The position numbers and the translations under genes were made by a program. The notes below the pieces were generated by a model. The model had not been told where the DNA came from. It did no database searches and saw only the letters and a list, made by a program, of their open reading frames with translations. Positions 48,501-60,950 of a stretch of 64,000 nucleotides of DNA are shown here, piece by piece. The first letter of the stretch is position 1; each line of letters begins with the position of its first letter. This DNA comes from Ianthella basta (Eukaryota > Porifera > Demospongiae > Verongiida > Ianthellidae). Location of the stretch: assembly GCA_964019415.1 (NCBI GenBank), contig OZ025889.1:3038501-3102500 (forward strand), written 5' to 3'.

Positions 48501-51131
48501 TATGCGTCCTGCTAAAAATTGCGTATACATATAACATGTTATTTTATACGAAGTAGCACAAAGAGACAATGATCAGTGGTGCCCCCACTTCCTCCAATCA
48601 CTATAGAACATTGAGCTCTTGTTGTTTGTATTGTCTGCTCTCTCTCTTCTTTCATCATATAGATCTTGTCCCAAGTTCAAGTGTCTCAAAATAGCTCTAA
48701 AGGTGCAAATGTTCTGGGTAGGTGATGTTGCTCAATTGCTTTTGGTTACCAGACAGTGACAAAGGAGCTGTCCACCACTTGCACAATACTCTCTTGCATG
48801 AAGCTAAGTGGCTTCACAATGTCAGTGAAGATTCTACTGGTGCATTTCCTGCAGGAGTTCACTTGGAGGGACCATTCATCAATCGTGATAAGAAGGGTGC
48901 CCACAATGAGGCCTTCATCCGTGACTGCCTCTCCCCAAAGGAAGTGGAGGCATGCTATGGGGACCTGGCGTATGTGCGCATTGTGACACTAGCCCCAGAG
49001 CTACCGGGTGCCATGGAAACCATTCAGTGGCTGACAGAAGAGAAGAAGATAGTGGTTTCATTAGGTGTGCCATGCTGTGATGTATGCATTGTTGCATATA
49101 CGTATGCCACATGTGCATGTCCTGCACTGCTGATCCTGACCCCACATAGGTCACTCAATGTGTAGCTTGGAAAAAGCAGAAGAAGCAGTTCGTAATGGAG
49201 CATCCTTTGTCACCCACCTCTTCAATGCAATGCTACCAGTGAGCACATACTGTACTAATTATTTGACAGTGTGGCATACACGTGTGTGCGTGTGTACAGT
49301 GTGGGCTTATAATACAATTGTATGCGTGTGCATGTATTCACATGCTTGTGAAACATGGATAGTCATAGCATTGGTTATAGGACTTACCTTAAAGTTCTCT
49401 CCTCACTGTCTGTTCACATCAGTTCCACCACCGTGACCCGGGGCTGGTAGGTCTACTGACCAGTTTGAGGAAAGCAAGGACTGTTCACTATGGCTTGATT
49501 GCAGACAACCTCCACACCCACCCCAGTGTTACTAGAATTGCGCACAAGGCCAACCCCAGTGGTACGCACCATCTCTGTCTTACACAGTGCTCTGTGGCCC
49601 CTTGAGCGGGAGATGATTCAGCACTAGACACACGCCCAAAGCAATTGCCACGCACCAACCAGCTGTTATGTTTCTTTACATGGTACAGTATGCTGTGTGT
49701 AGTGACTGTGTATGTTTTGTATGTTTCAGTGATGATTGTCCATACACAACTTTAGGGCAGATCCAGGGGGTTTCCAGAAACTAGTCTTATTGCCTCCTGG
49801 CAAGGATTTACAAGTATCATCTACAACTGTCTTCAATATTTAGCTTCTCTATGTCCATGCTTAGATGCAGGTCACAAACATTGAGTGTCTGCCTTTGCAC
49901 TGTTTACAGGACTTAAAGTACATAGTCGCTTCAGATGAGCTGCATGTCCCTCAATACAGGTATTGTATTGGTGACTGATGCTATTGGTGCAATGGGACTC
50001 CCGGATGGCATCCACCAGTTGAGCGACCTACAGGTGGAGGTTTGTAGGGGAAGAGTGCAGTTGGAGGGGACAAACATACTAGCAGGAAGGTGAGGGCATT
50101 GGTCACATGGACCACAGTTCACCTTTCCATTGTCATTGTTGACATCATGTACACTCTGCATGCAGTGTGTGCTCCAGTGCATTGTGTTTGTATTGTTGCG
50201 AGTTTGTTAAATTGAGCTGTGTATGTTTTTGCATGTAGTGTGGCCACAATGGATTTGTGTGTGAGGACCTACAGGGAGGCTACAAGTGGGTTGTCACCAT
50301 GCAAGTGTGTGCTTATGCACTCAATACGTCATGCCAACTTAGATTAGCTTGCTAGCCCGTGTTTCCTGCCCACAGTGGTGCACTGGCAAGGAAGTAAGGT
50401 CTAGTAGAAATGTACATGCCACATGACATTGAAATACCAATCTAATTTGCCAACATCATCAGGTGTGGAGAGTTTGATTGGTCAGTTTGGCTTCTTAGGG
50501 ACAAGCAACTTGAAATTGCCTGTATATAGTGCAGTGCTGTTTAGGGACATGGAATTGCATTAGTTCTAGTTTTGTTCAAGCCGAAGTTGTCAAATGTAGT
50601 TTGACCAATGGGGCTCCCTGTATTAGCTCTTGTATAGCTACAGTCAATTTCAAAATGGTTGTGCAAGTGGCAAATGGTGCAATGTCATAGCAATTAGCAG
50701 TAGGTACTGGACAATAGGTGTGATGTAATGACAAGCAGTGCAGAATAATAGTCATGTCACGACATTTGGCCATTCTGCCATTCACCATTCTGGCCAACCA
50801 TTCTGAAACCAACTGTAGCATGAAATGTGAAGTTTATGTATGTTTCTTAAGTGTGTATGAATTCAATTCCTTTGCTTTAAGGTTCAGTTGGTACAAAGTA
50901 CACATAAGACAGATTTTACACTTTTGCTGCTTTGCAGGCTGCCTCATAGAAGAGGCATTGGAGGCTGCTTCTCTGCACCCTGCCTCCACCATCAACATCA
51001 GCGACCACAAAGGCCGACTCAACTTTGGCTATGATGCTGACCTGGTTGTTCTGGACAACGACTTGCATGTGGTGAGCACATTCCTTGCTGGGAAGAAGGT
51101 ATGGAGCAGGGATGGACTGAAGCCAAATTAA
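45587..51131 (+). CDS. AMDHD2: N-acetylglucosamine-6-phosphate deacetylase
   Basis: Hydrolyses GlcNAc-6-phosphate to glucosamine-6-phosphate and acetate in the cytosol, feeding amino sugars back into glycolysis or the hexosamine pathway. The nine exons are 45587-45803, 47346-47485, 48663-48717, 48855-49064, 49150-49238, 49423-49561, 49960-50089, 50239-50285 and 50938-51131; phases all join, 1,221 nt, 406 aa (human AMDHD2 has 409). Amidohydrolase motifs: [11 protein letters not shown](A)[16 protein letters not shown], metal-ligand [20 protein letters not shown] (metal His), [16 protein letters not shown] (metal His), ADNLHTHP, catalytic Asp in [10 protein letters not shown], and C-terminal [10 protein letters not shown] and [10 protein letters not shown]. 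The ATG at 45587 (AACATGGCC) gives a start matching the family. Exon 3 is short and was chosen by phase and conserved GANVLG joining GVHLEGPF. All metal and catalytic residues are kept, so it is probably active. Confidence 0.95.
46084..46267. mobile_element. MITE-like inverted repeat, AMDHD2 intron 1
   Basis: GTAGGGGGTTTCCGAACA near 46,094 is mirrored by TGTTCGGAAACCCCCTAC ending at 46,257; pairing extends to GTAAGGTA and TACCTTAC at the outer ends and to GGCGCC and GGCGC within. It is about 184 bp long with terminal repeats of about 35 bp. Target duplication unclear. Confidence 0.65.
46557..46874. mobile_element. hAT-like MITE, AMDHD2 intron 1
   Basis: The ends CAGGCCCGTGC and GTACGGGCCTG enclose 318 bp. 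Both sides carry AGTGGT directly outside, a likely remnant of an 8-bp target duplication. The interior is without a frame of note. Confidence 0.6.
46984..47007. repeat. Microsatellite (GATA)n
   Basis: Six AGAT units in AMDHD2 intron 1. Confidence 0.85.
47610..47696. repeat. Small foldback element, AMDHD2 intron 2
   Basis: ATACCACAGCACTGAAGTGT is mirrored by ACACCAAAGCGCCGTGGTAT about 87 bp later, with a GC-rich loop (CGAGGCCGGAGGGCGAG). Class unknown. Confidence 0.5.
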
Positions 51132-51505
51132 ACTGAAAACTGCCCTAGGGCAAACAACTTCCCTATTTGATGTTCAACTGTATTCTTGTTGAGGTACTGT
51201 ACTACACCACATCCGTAGTCATCCACTATTTATACAAAATATGTATTTTAAGCATCACTCCTCAGTACATGGTATGTGTACCTATAAGTTATTCACAGTT
51301 ATTTATTATTTTATTTCAGTTTCAATTATGTTATTCACCTGCCACAACTGTCTCATGATCAGCTAAGATTTACAGTGCTCTTGTGCTAGTGTATTGGACA
51401 TATTTGACTACACATAACATCAGCGTAATATGTTGCTGATACAGTGTCATACAAGTCAACCGACAACAGCTGCCTGCATGCCATATGTAGTACAGCCAAG
51501 CACAG
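51132..51505. other. Convergent 3' intergenic region, AMDHD2 / PHF14
   Basis: 374 bp between the two stop codons. TTTATT at 51,302-51,307 reads AATAAA on the minus strand, about 200 nt past the PHF14 stop, a plausible polyadenylation signal. On the plus strand only an ATTAAA overlapping the AMDHD2 stop was noticed. No gene is seen. Confidence 0.5.
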
Positions 51506-54500
51506 CTAAGGTGACCCATAGTACTTGGGTTTGAGTATCTTCCTGCCTCTCTTGGATGTCCTGTCCTCTTCCTGTGCCAACATTGGCTTCAGCATCTCCT
51601 CCTCGCTGCAGCAACACTCCTGGCACTGCCTGCACATGTACACACACCAAGTGCATGAGTGCATGCACTACAAGCATACACAGTGGAGCCTAAGGGTATA
51701 TGAGCAGTGGGCCCGGAGCACGCTGACTCAGTACAGGCAACTACATATTGAAGGACATAGTTGTACACAGTGCAAGCATGTCAATGGATAGTGGTGTGCA
51801 ACTGGAGCCAGATGGAACTCTCACAGACACTGCTTTCAATGACAAGTGCATCAACTGTATGGCATGCATTGTATGTGTATTGGGAGCAATAGTGTATGGT
51901 ACGGCTATACGTACTATGTTCACTTATAACTTGCATACTATTATTACACAGTTTTGCATACCAGGCATAGTGCTTCATCTTCTTAGGCACTGTGTCCAGT
52001 GGAGGGTCCAGACAGTCAATGTGGTAGAGCTTCCTGCATTCATTACACTGCACCATCAAATGCTTCCGAGTGGACAAATAGCAAACACAACACCTGTGGG
52101 CAGTAGGCAGCGTGTGTGACATGAGCAACAATCAGCCAGCACACAAGTCTGGGTAGAGTATGCACACTTCAAATGTATGAAAGTAGGTGAGGCTAACAAT
52201 GAATGCATACACTAGCCGGAATGAGCCAGATACTCATTGCTGCACACTGTACACTGTACATCCGCACACTCACCCAGTGCCTTCTGCTTCTTTGCTGTCC
52301 TTTCTCCTCTCCCTCTTTGCCAGATGGGCAGGCACTGGCACGCCCCACTGTGTGTACAGGTCAGTGGCCGCACACAGCAGATTCCCCCACTCTTCTTCGA
52401 GCTGTCGCTGACGCAGCATTCCAGCTGATTTACGTTCCAGTAGCTCACGCTGTGTCACATCCAACTCCCCCACAGCCCTCACCAGTGACGGGAATGTGTC
52501 CACCATGGACTGCATGTTGCGGCAGCAATCTACATGGAAGTGTGTAGTTCAAGAGACTGGACCTCAGTACTCCAGCCACTATACATACAGTATTAACGTG
52601 TGGTGCTTACTGACCTTTGTAGTGCTGGACAAACTCCAAGCTAAGAGATGGTTTGGGAGTCAGTGCTGTTGTCACAGCTGGACGGCCCTGATAGAGAGTG
52701 AAAGATTACAGGTATCAATAACTCCCAAAATGAATAGGCGGTCAGGCAGCACTGCCAGGCACTGGTGTCACAACTCTACTTCAGTGTAAGCAATGCTCAC
52801 TCACTAGTATATAGTAATACCTACACATGCCTAGACCTACATATGTACTGTATGCATCACTGCAGAGGGCAGCACAGACCCACTAACAGTGCACTACATC
52901 AGTCAGCACAGTCACTGCTGTAGCTGAATACATGTGTCTGCACTCACTGGAGGAGGGAGTCCCATCTGCTGTGCCTTTCTGGCAAACAGCTTCACAGCTG
53001 TATGCACAGAAAAAGGTGAGAGAGGACAGTGAAGGGAGATTGAGACCTCCTACAATCTCTTGCATGTTCATATGCACATCCATAGGCAGCAATACACACG
53101 TACGTACATACGTATTCTACATAGTTACACACTATACAATTTCACATGCAGTTGTAAAGATCATGGTGCCCAGTGCTTCCAATGGTGTACCATTGCTGAG
53201 AGTCTGCACATTCAGTTCTATCCCCCAGTTAACTGTAGCTGGTGCAGTGCACACTATACAAGACATGGCTGTTTGTCGCCCACACAAGTGTGTGTATGTA
53301 CGTACAGCCGTGCATGGCATATTGTGGTCTGAATCATTACACTGTAAATGATACAGCTCCCCATTCAAAACAGACAAACACACACCTTGTGGGCAGGTGT
53401 GCAGGAACCGCTCCTGCACTAGGTCCACATGAGCAGGACGATAGAAGGAGGACACCAGTCTTTCCCATTCCTTGCGATACACCTCTCCCATACGTGCCAG
53501 AGCAGCTGCAGTCTTCACAACAGACACACAAAACATGCATGGCACAGATACCAGGTGTGTACAGTCACTGATACAATATGGGTATCCACACAAAACACAC
53601 TGCAAAGGTTTTATATAAATACGTATGTACATGAAACAGCAAGACATCACAGAGGTCTGGGTGACATCCACTATTTCACACTAGACAACAGTGTGCATGG
53701 TGTAGTTACATTGTAAAGTACATACGTACGCATTACATAAGCAAATTTGCATTACTAGCTGATTACAGCCGTTGAATGTAAATTTATGATCATTTGTCTT
53801 CGATGACATACAGTTGTTACATGCAATAAACATACCTGCACATTAGCTGCATCAAACGTAAATGCCTGCTGTTGATTGGCAACTGCTGACCATAAACGTG
53901 CCTACAATCGAAGAGAAACACCTCAGGATAGCTAGCAACAGCTAAGCAACTTACAGCACAATAGTGCATGCAAGGATGCAGAAGATCACTAGTACACGTA
54001 CTGCATGTACCTACAAATGTCCATGTATGTACTGTAGCACTGGTAAAACAACATGGAATACATAACTTGTAGTATGTACATTTGTCAGTTCATTACACAT
54101 ACTGTACCTACCACAAATGATGCCCTATAGTACCTATGAACAGTAGCTAACACAAAGTGCACCTTTCTGTGGACAGTTGCCTTCTTGGAGTGCATCTTGC
54201 AATGTGCAAAGTAAGCGTCCATCACACTATCCTGGAGGCACAGAATCAGAGCATACTTCACTGACATCGTTTGAACTAACTTGCATGTAGTCTGTACCCT
54301 GATAGTGCTACAGTAACTATAACTTCCCAACACCCAAAGTAGAAAGTGCACTAATAGGCAGAAGAGACTAAAGAAGCTTGTCTGGCTAGGTTGCATCACT
54401 GGTAGTTCTCGTAGAAGTCACTAGCCAAAGACTTGACAGCACTAAAAGTTCTGACAGCTGACTTATTCAAACCATTGAGGAATGTGGGTCCAGTGCTTGG

Positions 54501-57500
54501 GATCGTGCATCATTCATTGCAAGGGCAGCTACGTACAACTGCAGAGACTGGGATCCCATGGGCAGTGCCATGAACTTGTTTGGTAGCAGGAGCTGCAGAC
54601 AGCAAAGTTCTGTAGACTTTGAGTCATAGCCACTTCAGACGTAGGAGAGAACTCCGGACCCACTCCATTAGACATACCATTACAGACAGTGCGTCCTAGA
54701 GTCCTGGGCAATCCACTGACAGTCCAACCCCCTGAACAGAGAGTTAAGTCCACTCCCCCACAGCTAACACCCTCTATTTTGATTGCGTTCTCATTGCTAG
54801 TTCTTACATCACCAGCTGTCACACAACACAAGCTGTCAATCTCACAAACCACCAAACGCTCAATAAGCTATTGTCACTGAAGGAGACAGCAATGAGCTGC
54901 TGACACGTCCAAATCAAATCTTTGGCTAGTGACTTCCAACAGAAGAGATGAGCTACACACATGATGCTTAATGAATACAACTTCCTTACCTTCCTACTGA
55001 GTTCTTCTTCTGATATATCTGTTTCACACAACAGACCATTCTTCTGTGCGCTGAAAAGGAAAAAGAGAGTAGTGGAAACACTGTAGCAGGTTAGAATGAA
55101 TTTCTCCACTAGTCCTCAGTGTTAATGTATGAGCGCAAGGTATGTGCACAGATATACAAGGGTGTGTGATGTACAGTATGGGCTGATTTGAGAGGGTATA
55201 ATGTACTACTGCATCTTATAGCAGCAGCAGCAGCGTTACAAAGGTACGCAAATGCATACATGTGTTCTATTAGCTGCAAGTTTGCAGTTTGTGCACATTC
55301 ACACACCATGTCACATGGAAGGCACTACGACACATGCCCACATCACACTGTACACACACTCCCGTCTTGGCCATGCTTGGGTCACTGCAGAGCTGGCATG
55401 CCTTCTGCCCCCAGCGCAGTGGGAGGATCTCGTCCAGCACAACACAGTTGAGCTGGCTTGGTTCGATGAAGGTCACCCCAGGAGTGTAGAGGCAACATAC
55501 AATATGGGCCCACCTGAGTGAGGTAATGGTACAGACATGAACAAACACAAGTACACTTGCACACGCAGGTACCTTAAAAGTAGAAATTTCACAGTAGAAA
55601 TATTTTCTTGTAACGTGCACCGCACGAAAATATTTCCACACAAACATCTCATCTGTACTTACAGTACAAATGGCTCTGCTGTGAAATTTATTACCCGTAG
55701 AAATTATTATCTTTACTGTATTTGGAAAAACAGGCATCACATTAATGCATGTATGTACACAGTACATGCATCCAATACATCATGGCATAATGGGAATGTG
55801 GGATGCAGTAACTTCAGCTGTGGATATCCACCCTCTCCTGCTGCTCTGGTGTATACATACATGGCACAACAAATACTGTACTTGCATTATCCTTTGTAAC
55901 ATTGTTCTGACACTTGGTTGGTTGAGTGGCACATTTCCATTCAATGTACTTTACTATACATGTCCCACTGCTCAATGTCCAGCATGGCTCATGGACTAAC
56001 ACAGTTCTGCAGCATCTCTGTTACTAGTATGAAGAATGTGCTCACCTTGGGTACCCCTTAAAATACAAAACACACGATTCTCCCATAGACATTTTATATG
56101 TACGTACATAAATTGAGCCTTTTCTTAAGTGTACGTATGAATTACCACTCACTTTCCGTTGACAACTTGTTTAAATAGTCCCCCTGTGTTTGGGCACAGT
56201 TCACAGTGCTGTACATTCGTTGTAAGGGGAAAACGCAGAGTCATTAATACGGCCCAATCACATGCCAACACATGTACAGTTACACTACCTTAGCAAGGCT
56301 CATACAGGTTGTGACAACCATAAGGTTGTAGCAGGTTGTGACAACCTTAAGGTTGTAGCAGGTTGTGACAACCATAAGGTTGTAGCAGGTTGTGACACCC
56401 ATAAGGTTGTAGCAGGTTAGAACAGGTTGTGACAACCTTAAGGTTGTAGCAGGTTGTGACAACCTTAAGGTTGTAGCAGGTTGTGACTACCTTAAGGTTG
56501 TAGCAGGTTGTGACACCCATAAGGTTGTAGCAGGTTAGAACAGGTTGTGACAACCTTAAGATTGTAGCAGGTTGTGACAACCTTAAGGTTGTAGCAGGTT
56601 GTGACTACCATAAGGTGGTAGTAGGTTAGAACAGGTTGTGACAACCTTAAGATTGTAGCAGGTTGTGACAACCTTAAGGTTGTAGCAGGTTGTGACACCC
56701 ATAAGGTTGTAGCAGGTTAGAACAGGTTGTGACAACCTTAAGATTGTAGCAGGTTGTGACAACCTTAAGGTTGTAGCAGGTTGTGACACCCATAAGGATG
56801 TAGCAGGTTAGAACAGGTTGTGACACCCATAAGGATGTAGCAGGTTGTGACAACCTTAGGGACCCCGTAAAACCAGGAATGGCAGGAAGGGAACGGGGAA
56901 TGGGGAATGGAGAATGAGGAATGGGGATTGGTAGTTGTTTGTTTCGTTGTTTGTTGGTTCCCACAGTGTTAATGAAACAACTACAGCTGACAACTTGAAT
57001 CAAACGTTCTGACCAGGGGTCCTTTCAATTTGGGGTTGACCCATACATAGATACATCTGACCAAGTTGTGATTGCCTGAAGCTGTTTCTAGAACACCTAT
57101 GCTACTGAGGCACTCAGAAGTTTCAATCGGCTATGGTGTAAAAGAGTGCAGTGTGTGCATCCCACACAGTCAGAATGATGTACCAAATTCTGAGCAAGAA
57201 CCAGCCAGCTCTGACCCTTAGGATGCACATAATGCATGTGCATTCTCCTTCCAACAATGGGAGCGTCTTTAAAACGCGGAATAGCGGAATAGCAGAATAC
57301 GGAATAATGGAATAGCGGAATAACAAAATATAATCTTATGTGGCTTGAAGGGGATGTCGACACCCTAATGCATGAGTGCCTGTCAATCCAAAGCCATCTG
57401 CACCACCAACAGCCAAAACGTGATGAGTTGGGATCAAGAAGGTTGTTTGATAAGCTGGTGTCTGTAGGTAACGTGAAGGCGGCTATCAGATTAGTCACAG

Positions 57501-60500
57501 AGCATGATGGTGGTCAATGTTTACCACTTGACAGCATCCAGCCGGATGGAAGGTCAGTGAAAGAACCCTTTTGGACAAACACTCACCTGGAGCTCCAGCC
57601 CCAGTGTCTGCGATCAGTGATAGCCCTCCAGTCACCGAGCCACACCCCATCATCTTTGACTGTATTGATGGCCTGCTGATCAAATCCACTGCTCAGAAGA
57701 TGGATGGTTCCTCAGGACCCTCTGGCCTGGACTCAACCGCTTGGAAATGACTCTGCTCCTCCTTCAAAAGTGCATCAGTAGACCTATGCAACTCCATTGC
57801 CAAAGTGACCAGAAGGCTGTGCACCTCGTACGTTGACCCCCCACTGTATCTCCTCTTTGACAGCATGCCGCCTCATCGCCTTGGACAAACGCCCAGGAGT
57901 GATGACACCCATAAGGTTATAGCAGGTTAGAACAGGTTGCGACAACCTTAAGGTTGTAGCAGGTTAGAACAGGTTGCGACAACCTTAAGGTTGTAGCAGG
58001 TTAGAACAGGTTGCGACAACCTTAAGGTTGTAGCAGGTTAGAACAGGTTGCGACAACCTTAAGGTTGTAGCAGGTTAGAACAGGTTGCGACAACCTTAAG
58101 GTTGTAGCAGGTTAGAACAGGTTGCGACAACCTTAAGGTTGTAGCAGTTTGTGAATTGCCCCAAACTTCCTCACACATGCATAAACACATGCACACATTG
58201 AATATTTGTGTGTGTGTGGGGGGGGGGGGAGGATAGAGCCTCACAATCTTCATGGTGGGAAGGCAATTGCCCCTCCAAATCCACTACCAACAGCCTGTCT
58301 GGTGTTGGGTTTGGGGGCAGACTTGTGGTGTACACGTAGCTGTTGTTGAACTGGGACATAAGATGGGATGAAGCTCTATTTGGGTGAGCGATGAAGGCTC
58401 CCCCCTCCCCGTTGAGTGGATGGTGGGTTCATAGAGGCGGAGCCTATGGTGGGTTATACGGTGACTTTCTCGAGTTCATCTGCGAGGAAACAGCAATTAA
58501 ATGCTGTTTTTATTCGAAGAAACCTTTCTGAACGAAACAACCTCCGACGAGTTGTCAATATATCCATTCCCTTCGCTTCGTTCGAACGTCGAACCTTTCT
58601 AGGCAGAAACTCACGTCAGCGACACTTGTTCGCGTACGAGTTGCCCGCCATTTTAACATGATATTCCGTTATTCCGTGTTTTAAAGACGCCCCCGCATTA
58701 TGATGTAACATCACCAGCACATAATTATACTTCCTCTATGGTATGGTTCTGTCCACCATTCCTATTCATGCAAACCAGCCAAGCGAGGTTTGGAGGGACT
58801 GTGCTAGATTAATACTTCCTATGCCTCTGTCGACCAATCACTTCCATGGAAACCAGTCAAAACTAGATGGTACTACAGAGACTTGTACATCACTAAAGAG
58901 CTGAAGTACACAGCAGTAGCGGAGAACACTTACTACCACTTCACCGTGCATTGTGCCCAAAAGAAAACATCCTTCATTTCAGCCATCACAGCTTGAGATC
59001 CCAAGAGATTTGCTTCTTAATGTTGCACATCTTATGGATGAATTTGTCATTACACATCTGTATTACAGCATCCTTCAACACACACATCCTTCCAAGCTAC
59101 ATTTGTACTCACAGTAAAATAGCTACATACACTATGTTGCTCTTGCTAAGATTGTGTTAGCACAATTGTTGACACATTGGAATTTTAATAGCTAGCACTT
59201 CCTTTGTACCATAACCGATTGAAACTTCTGAGTGGCTAGGTCTATCTCACTGTGTTCTAGAAACAGCTCAGCTGATCACAACTTGGTCAGATGTATCTAC
59301 GTATGAGTTTATTCAGACATTTCAACCCCAAAGGACCTCTGGCAAAAACATCTAGTTGTCAGCTGTAGTTGTTTCTTGAACACCGTGGAAATCAATTATT
59401 AACTCCCCATTCCTCATTCCTTGTTCCCTTCCTGCCATTCCTGGTTTTACGGGGTCCCTTAATTGGATGGTAAAGCCCTACATTACAGAATTCATACTGT
59501 ACTGTAGGTAGCAGGCATTGTAATTCAGCAGGCACGATGATTGGCCACCCATTCTCTGCAGCCAACACACCCTAGGTTTTAACTTGGCACACAGAGAGAT
59601 TGTTGTGTGCGTGCGAGCATGTGTGTGTGTGTGTGTGTATGCATGTGTGTGTGTGCTCATCTCACTGGTTGCACCCCCATTTTGCAAGAATCACAGAACC
59701 AGGGCACCTCTTCTCCATCCTCGGTCTCCTCCACCCCGTCCAAGGGGGCAATTCCATAGCAGTCTTCATGAGTCATCCAGCCACAGCGGTCACAAATTAC
59801 AACATCCACTGACGGACTGGAAGAGAAGGCATGCATGTCACTTGGCTCACTCAATTCACATGAGACACGTCCTATGCACAAATATCAAGGGTGTAGCTGG
59901 GGGGGGGGGGGGAGTTCGGGGGTTTCGGACGAGCCCCCCTCCCTCCTGACTGTGGCCATGAATTATGTGCATTTAGGTAGCTAGAAGTCTGGCACACGCG
60001 CTAGCTAGCAGACAGTGTCTCGTTTAAGGGTAAATGATTACGTACCAGACCCCACCTGTCTGTTGGCAGCCATTTATTTGTGACATCATACGAGTCATAC
60101 GGTTTGCATCCTTGGTACTAGAACCCCCCCTCCCAGATTCCTGGCTACACCCTTGAATATCATGGTTTTCCTACAGTACGCTCAGTTTGTGACCTCATAT
60201 TCCCTTGATTCAGGTCTACAGTGGGACCTGTCTAACATAGTCACTGTGCTAGGCAGCCACCTCTCTACAATAGCCAGCCTCCATGGCAACAAATAGCACT
60301 AAAGCATCTACCTCTGTAGAGTAGCCACCTCTCTATAAGGGTCAGTTAGAACTGGCCCGCAGGTGACTGTCTTAGACAGGTTCCACTGTATCTGGCAGAC
60401 GAAAACTGTCCATTAAATGTCCTTGTGCTTCTCCTTGTGCAGAACCTCCCAACAAAAGCTTATAGACAAACAGCTGCACCTCTGCAATCAGATGGGATCA

Positions 60501-60919
60501 CCCAATTCTTTCCATGTGGCTGCAGTTATTCGTGAAGCCAATCCAGAGATAGATTACAAACTACATCCCTTTCCAGCCATGAGGTACTAATGCAACTTTA
60601 GTGCAGTTCACATCTCAAGTGTGGCTACAAGGAAACGTTTGAGTGTGTCCTTGTGTATGACTGCACACTCTCTGGTCAAAACCTTTACCTCTAGTCCCAA
60701 AAGACAATTTAGCATGCTTTCAAAAGTGCTGTTGTCTGTGGTGATTTTCCGTCTAGAAGCTGTTGTTGTGAATGCCATGCACAATAGAATAGCACAAGCT
60801 GCAGGTTTGCACACAGTTTACCTTACCGAGATACACCCAACAGGATTAATTAATGAGGGAAGAAGATGTCAATAATTGGTCTTAACATGTTACACACTGC
60901 TTGCATTAAACATGTCTTG

Positions 60920-60950
<31 letters not shown>

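Larger units (their letters stand above)
57258..58700. repeat. Nested inverted-repeat element inside the Harbinger-like element
   Basis: GGGAGCGTCTTTAAAACGCG with GGAATAGCGGAATA after it (from about 57,258) is mirrored by CGGAATAACGGAATATCATG-type sequence and GTGTTTTAAAGACGCCCCC (to about 58,690-58,700). This implies a second, nested element of about 1.44 kb. Exact ends and target duplication were not resolved. Confidence 0.55.
56859..59458. mobile_element. PIF/Harbinger-like non-autonomous element with long inverted ends
   Basis: It is 2,600 bp, begins GGGACCCCGTAAAACC and ends with its reverse complement, flanked on both sides by TTA (56856-56858 and 59459-59461). The inverted match continues for about 250 bp (CAGGAATGGCAGGAAGGGAA, ACAACTACAGCTGACAACT, TCTGACCAAGTTGTGAT, AGCTGTTTCTAGAACAC). 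A 3-bp TWA target duplication and GGG-starting ends fit PIF/Harbinger. No transposase is seen. The interior has a second pair of inverted ends, a reverse-transcriptase fragment and a tandem array. It sits in PHF14 intron 4. Confidence 0.75.

Noticed and set aside
48722..48854. Extension of AMDHD2 exon 4 upstream in the open frame
   Set aside because: The frame is open but the sequence does not match the family; the TTTCCTGCAG acceptor at 48854 joins exon 3 in phase at the conserved GVHLEGPF.
59817..59881. Upstream extension of PHF14 exon 4 (CIGRVSCELSEPSD)
   Set aside because: The TTCTCTTCCAG acceptor at 59817 has a good pyrimidine tract, joins exon 3 in phase and gives the expected PHD1 loop length; the upstream AG sites are weak or lead to a stop.
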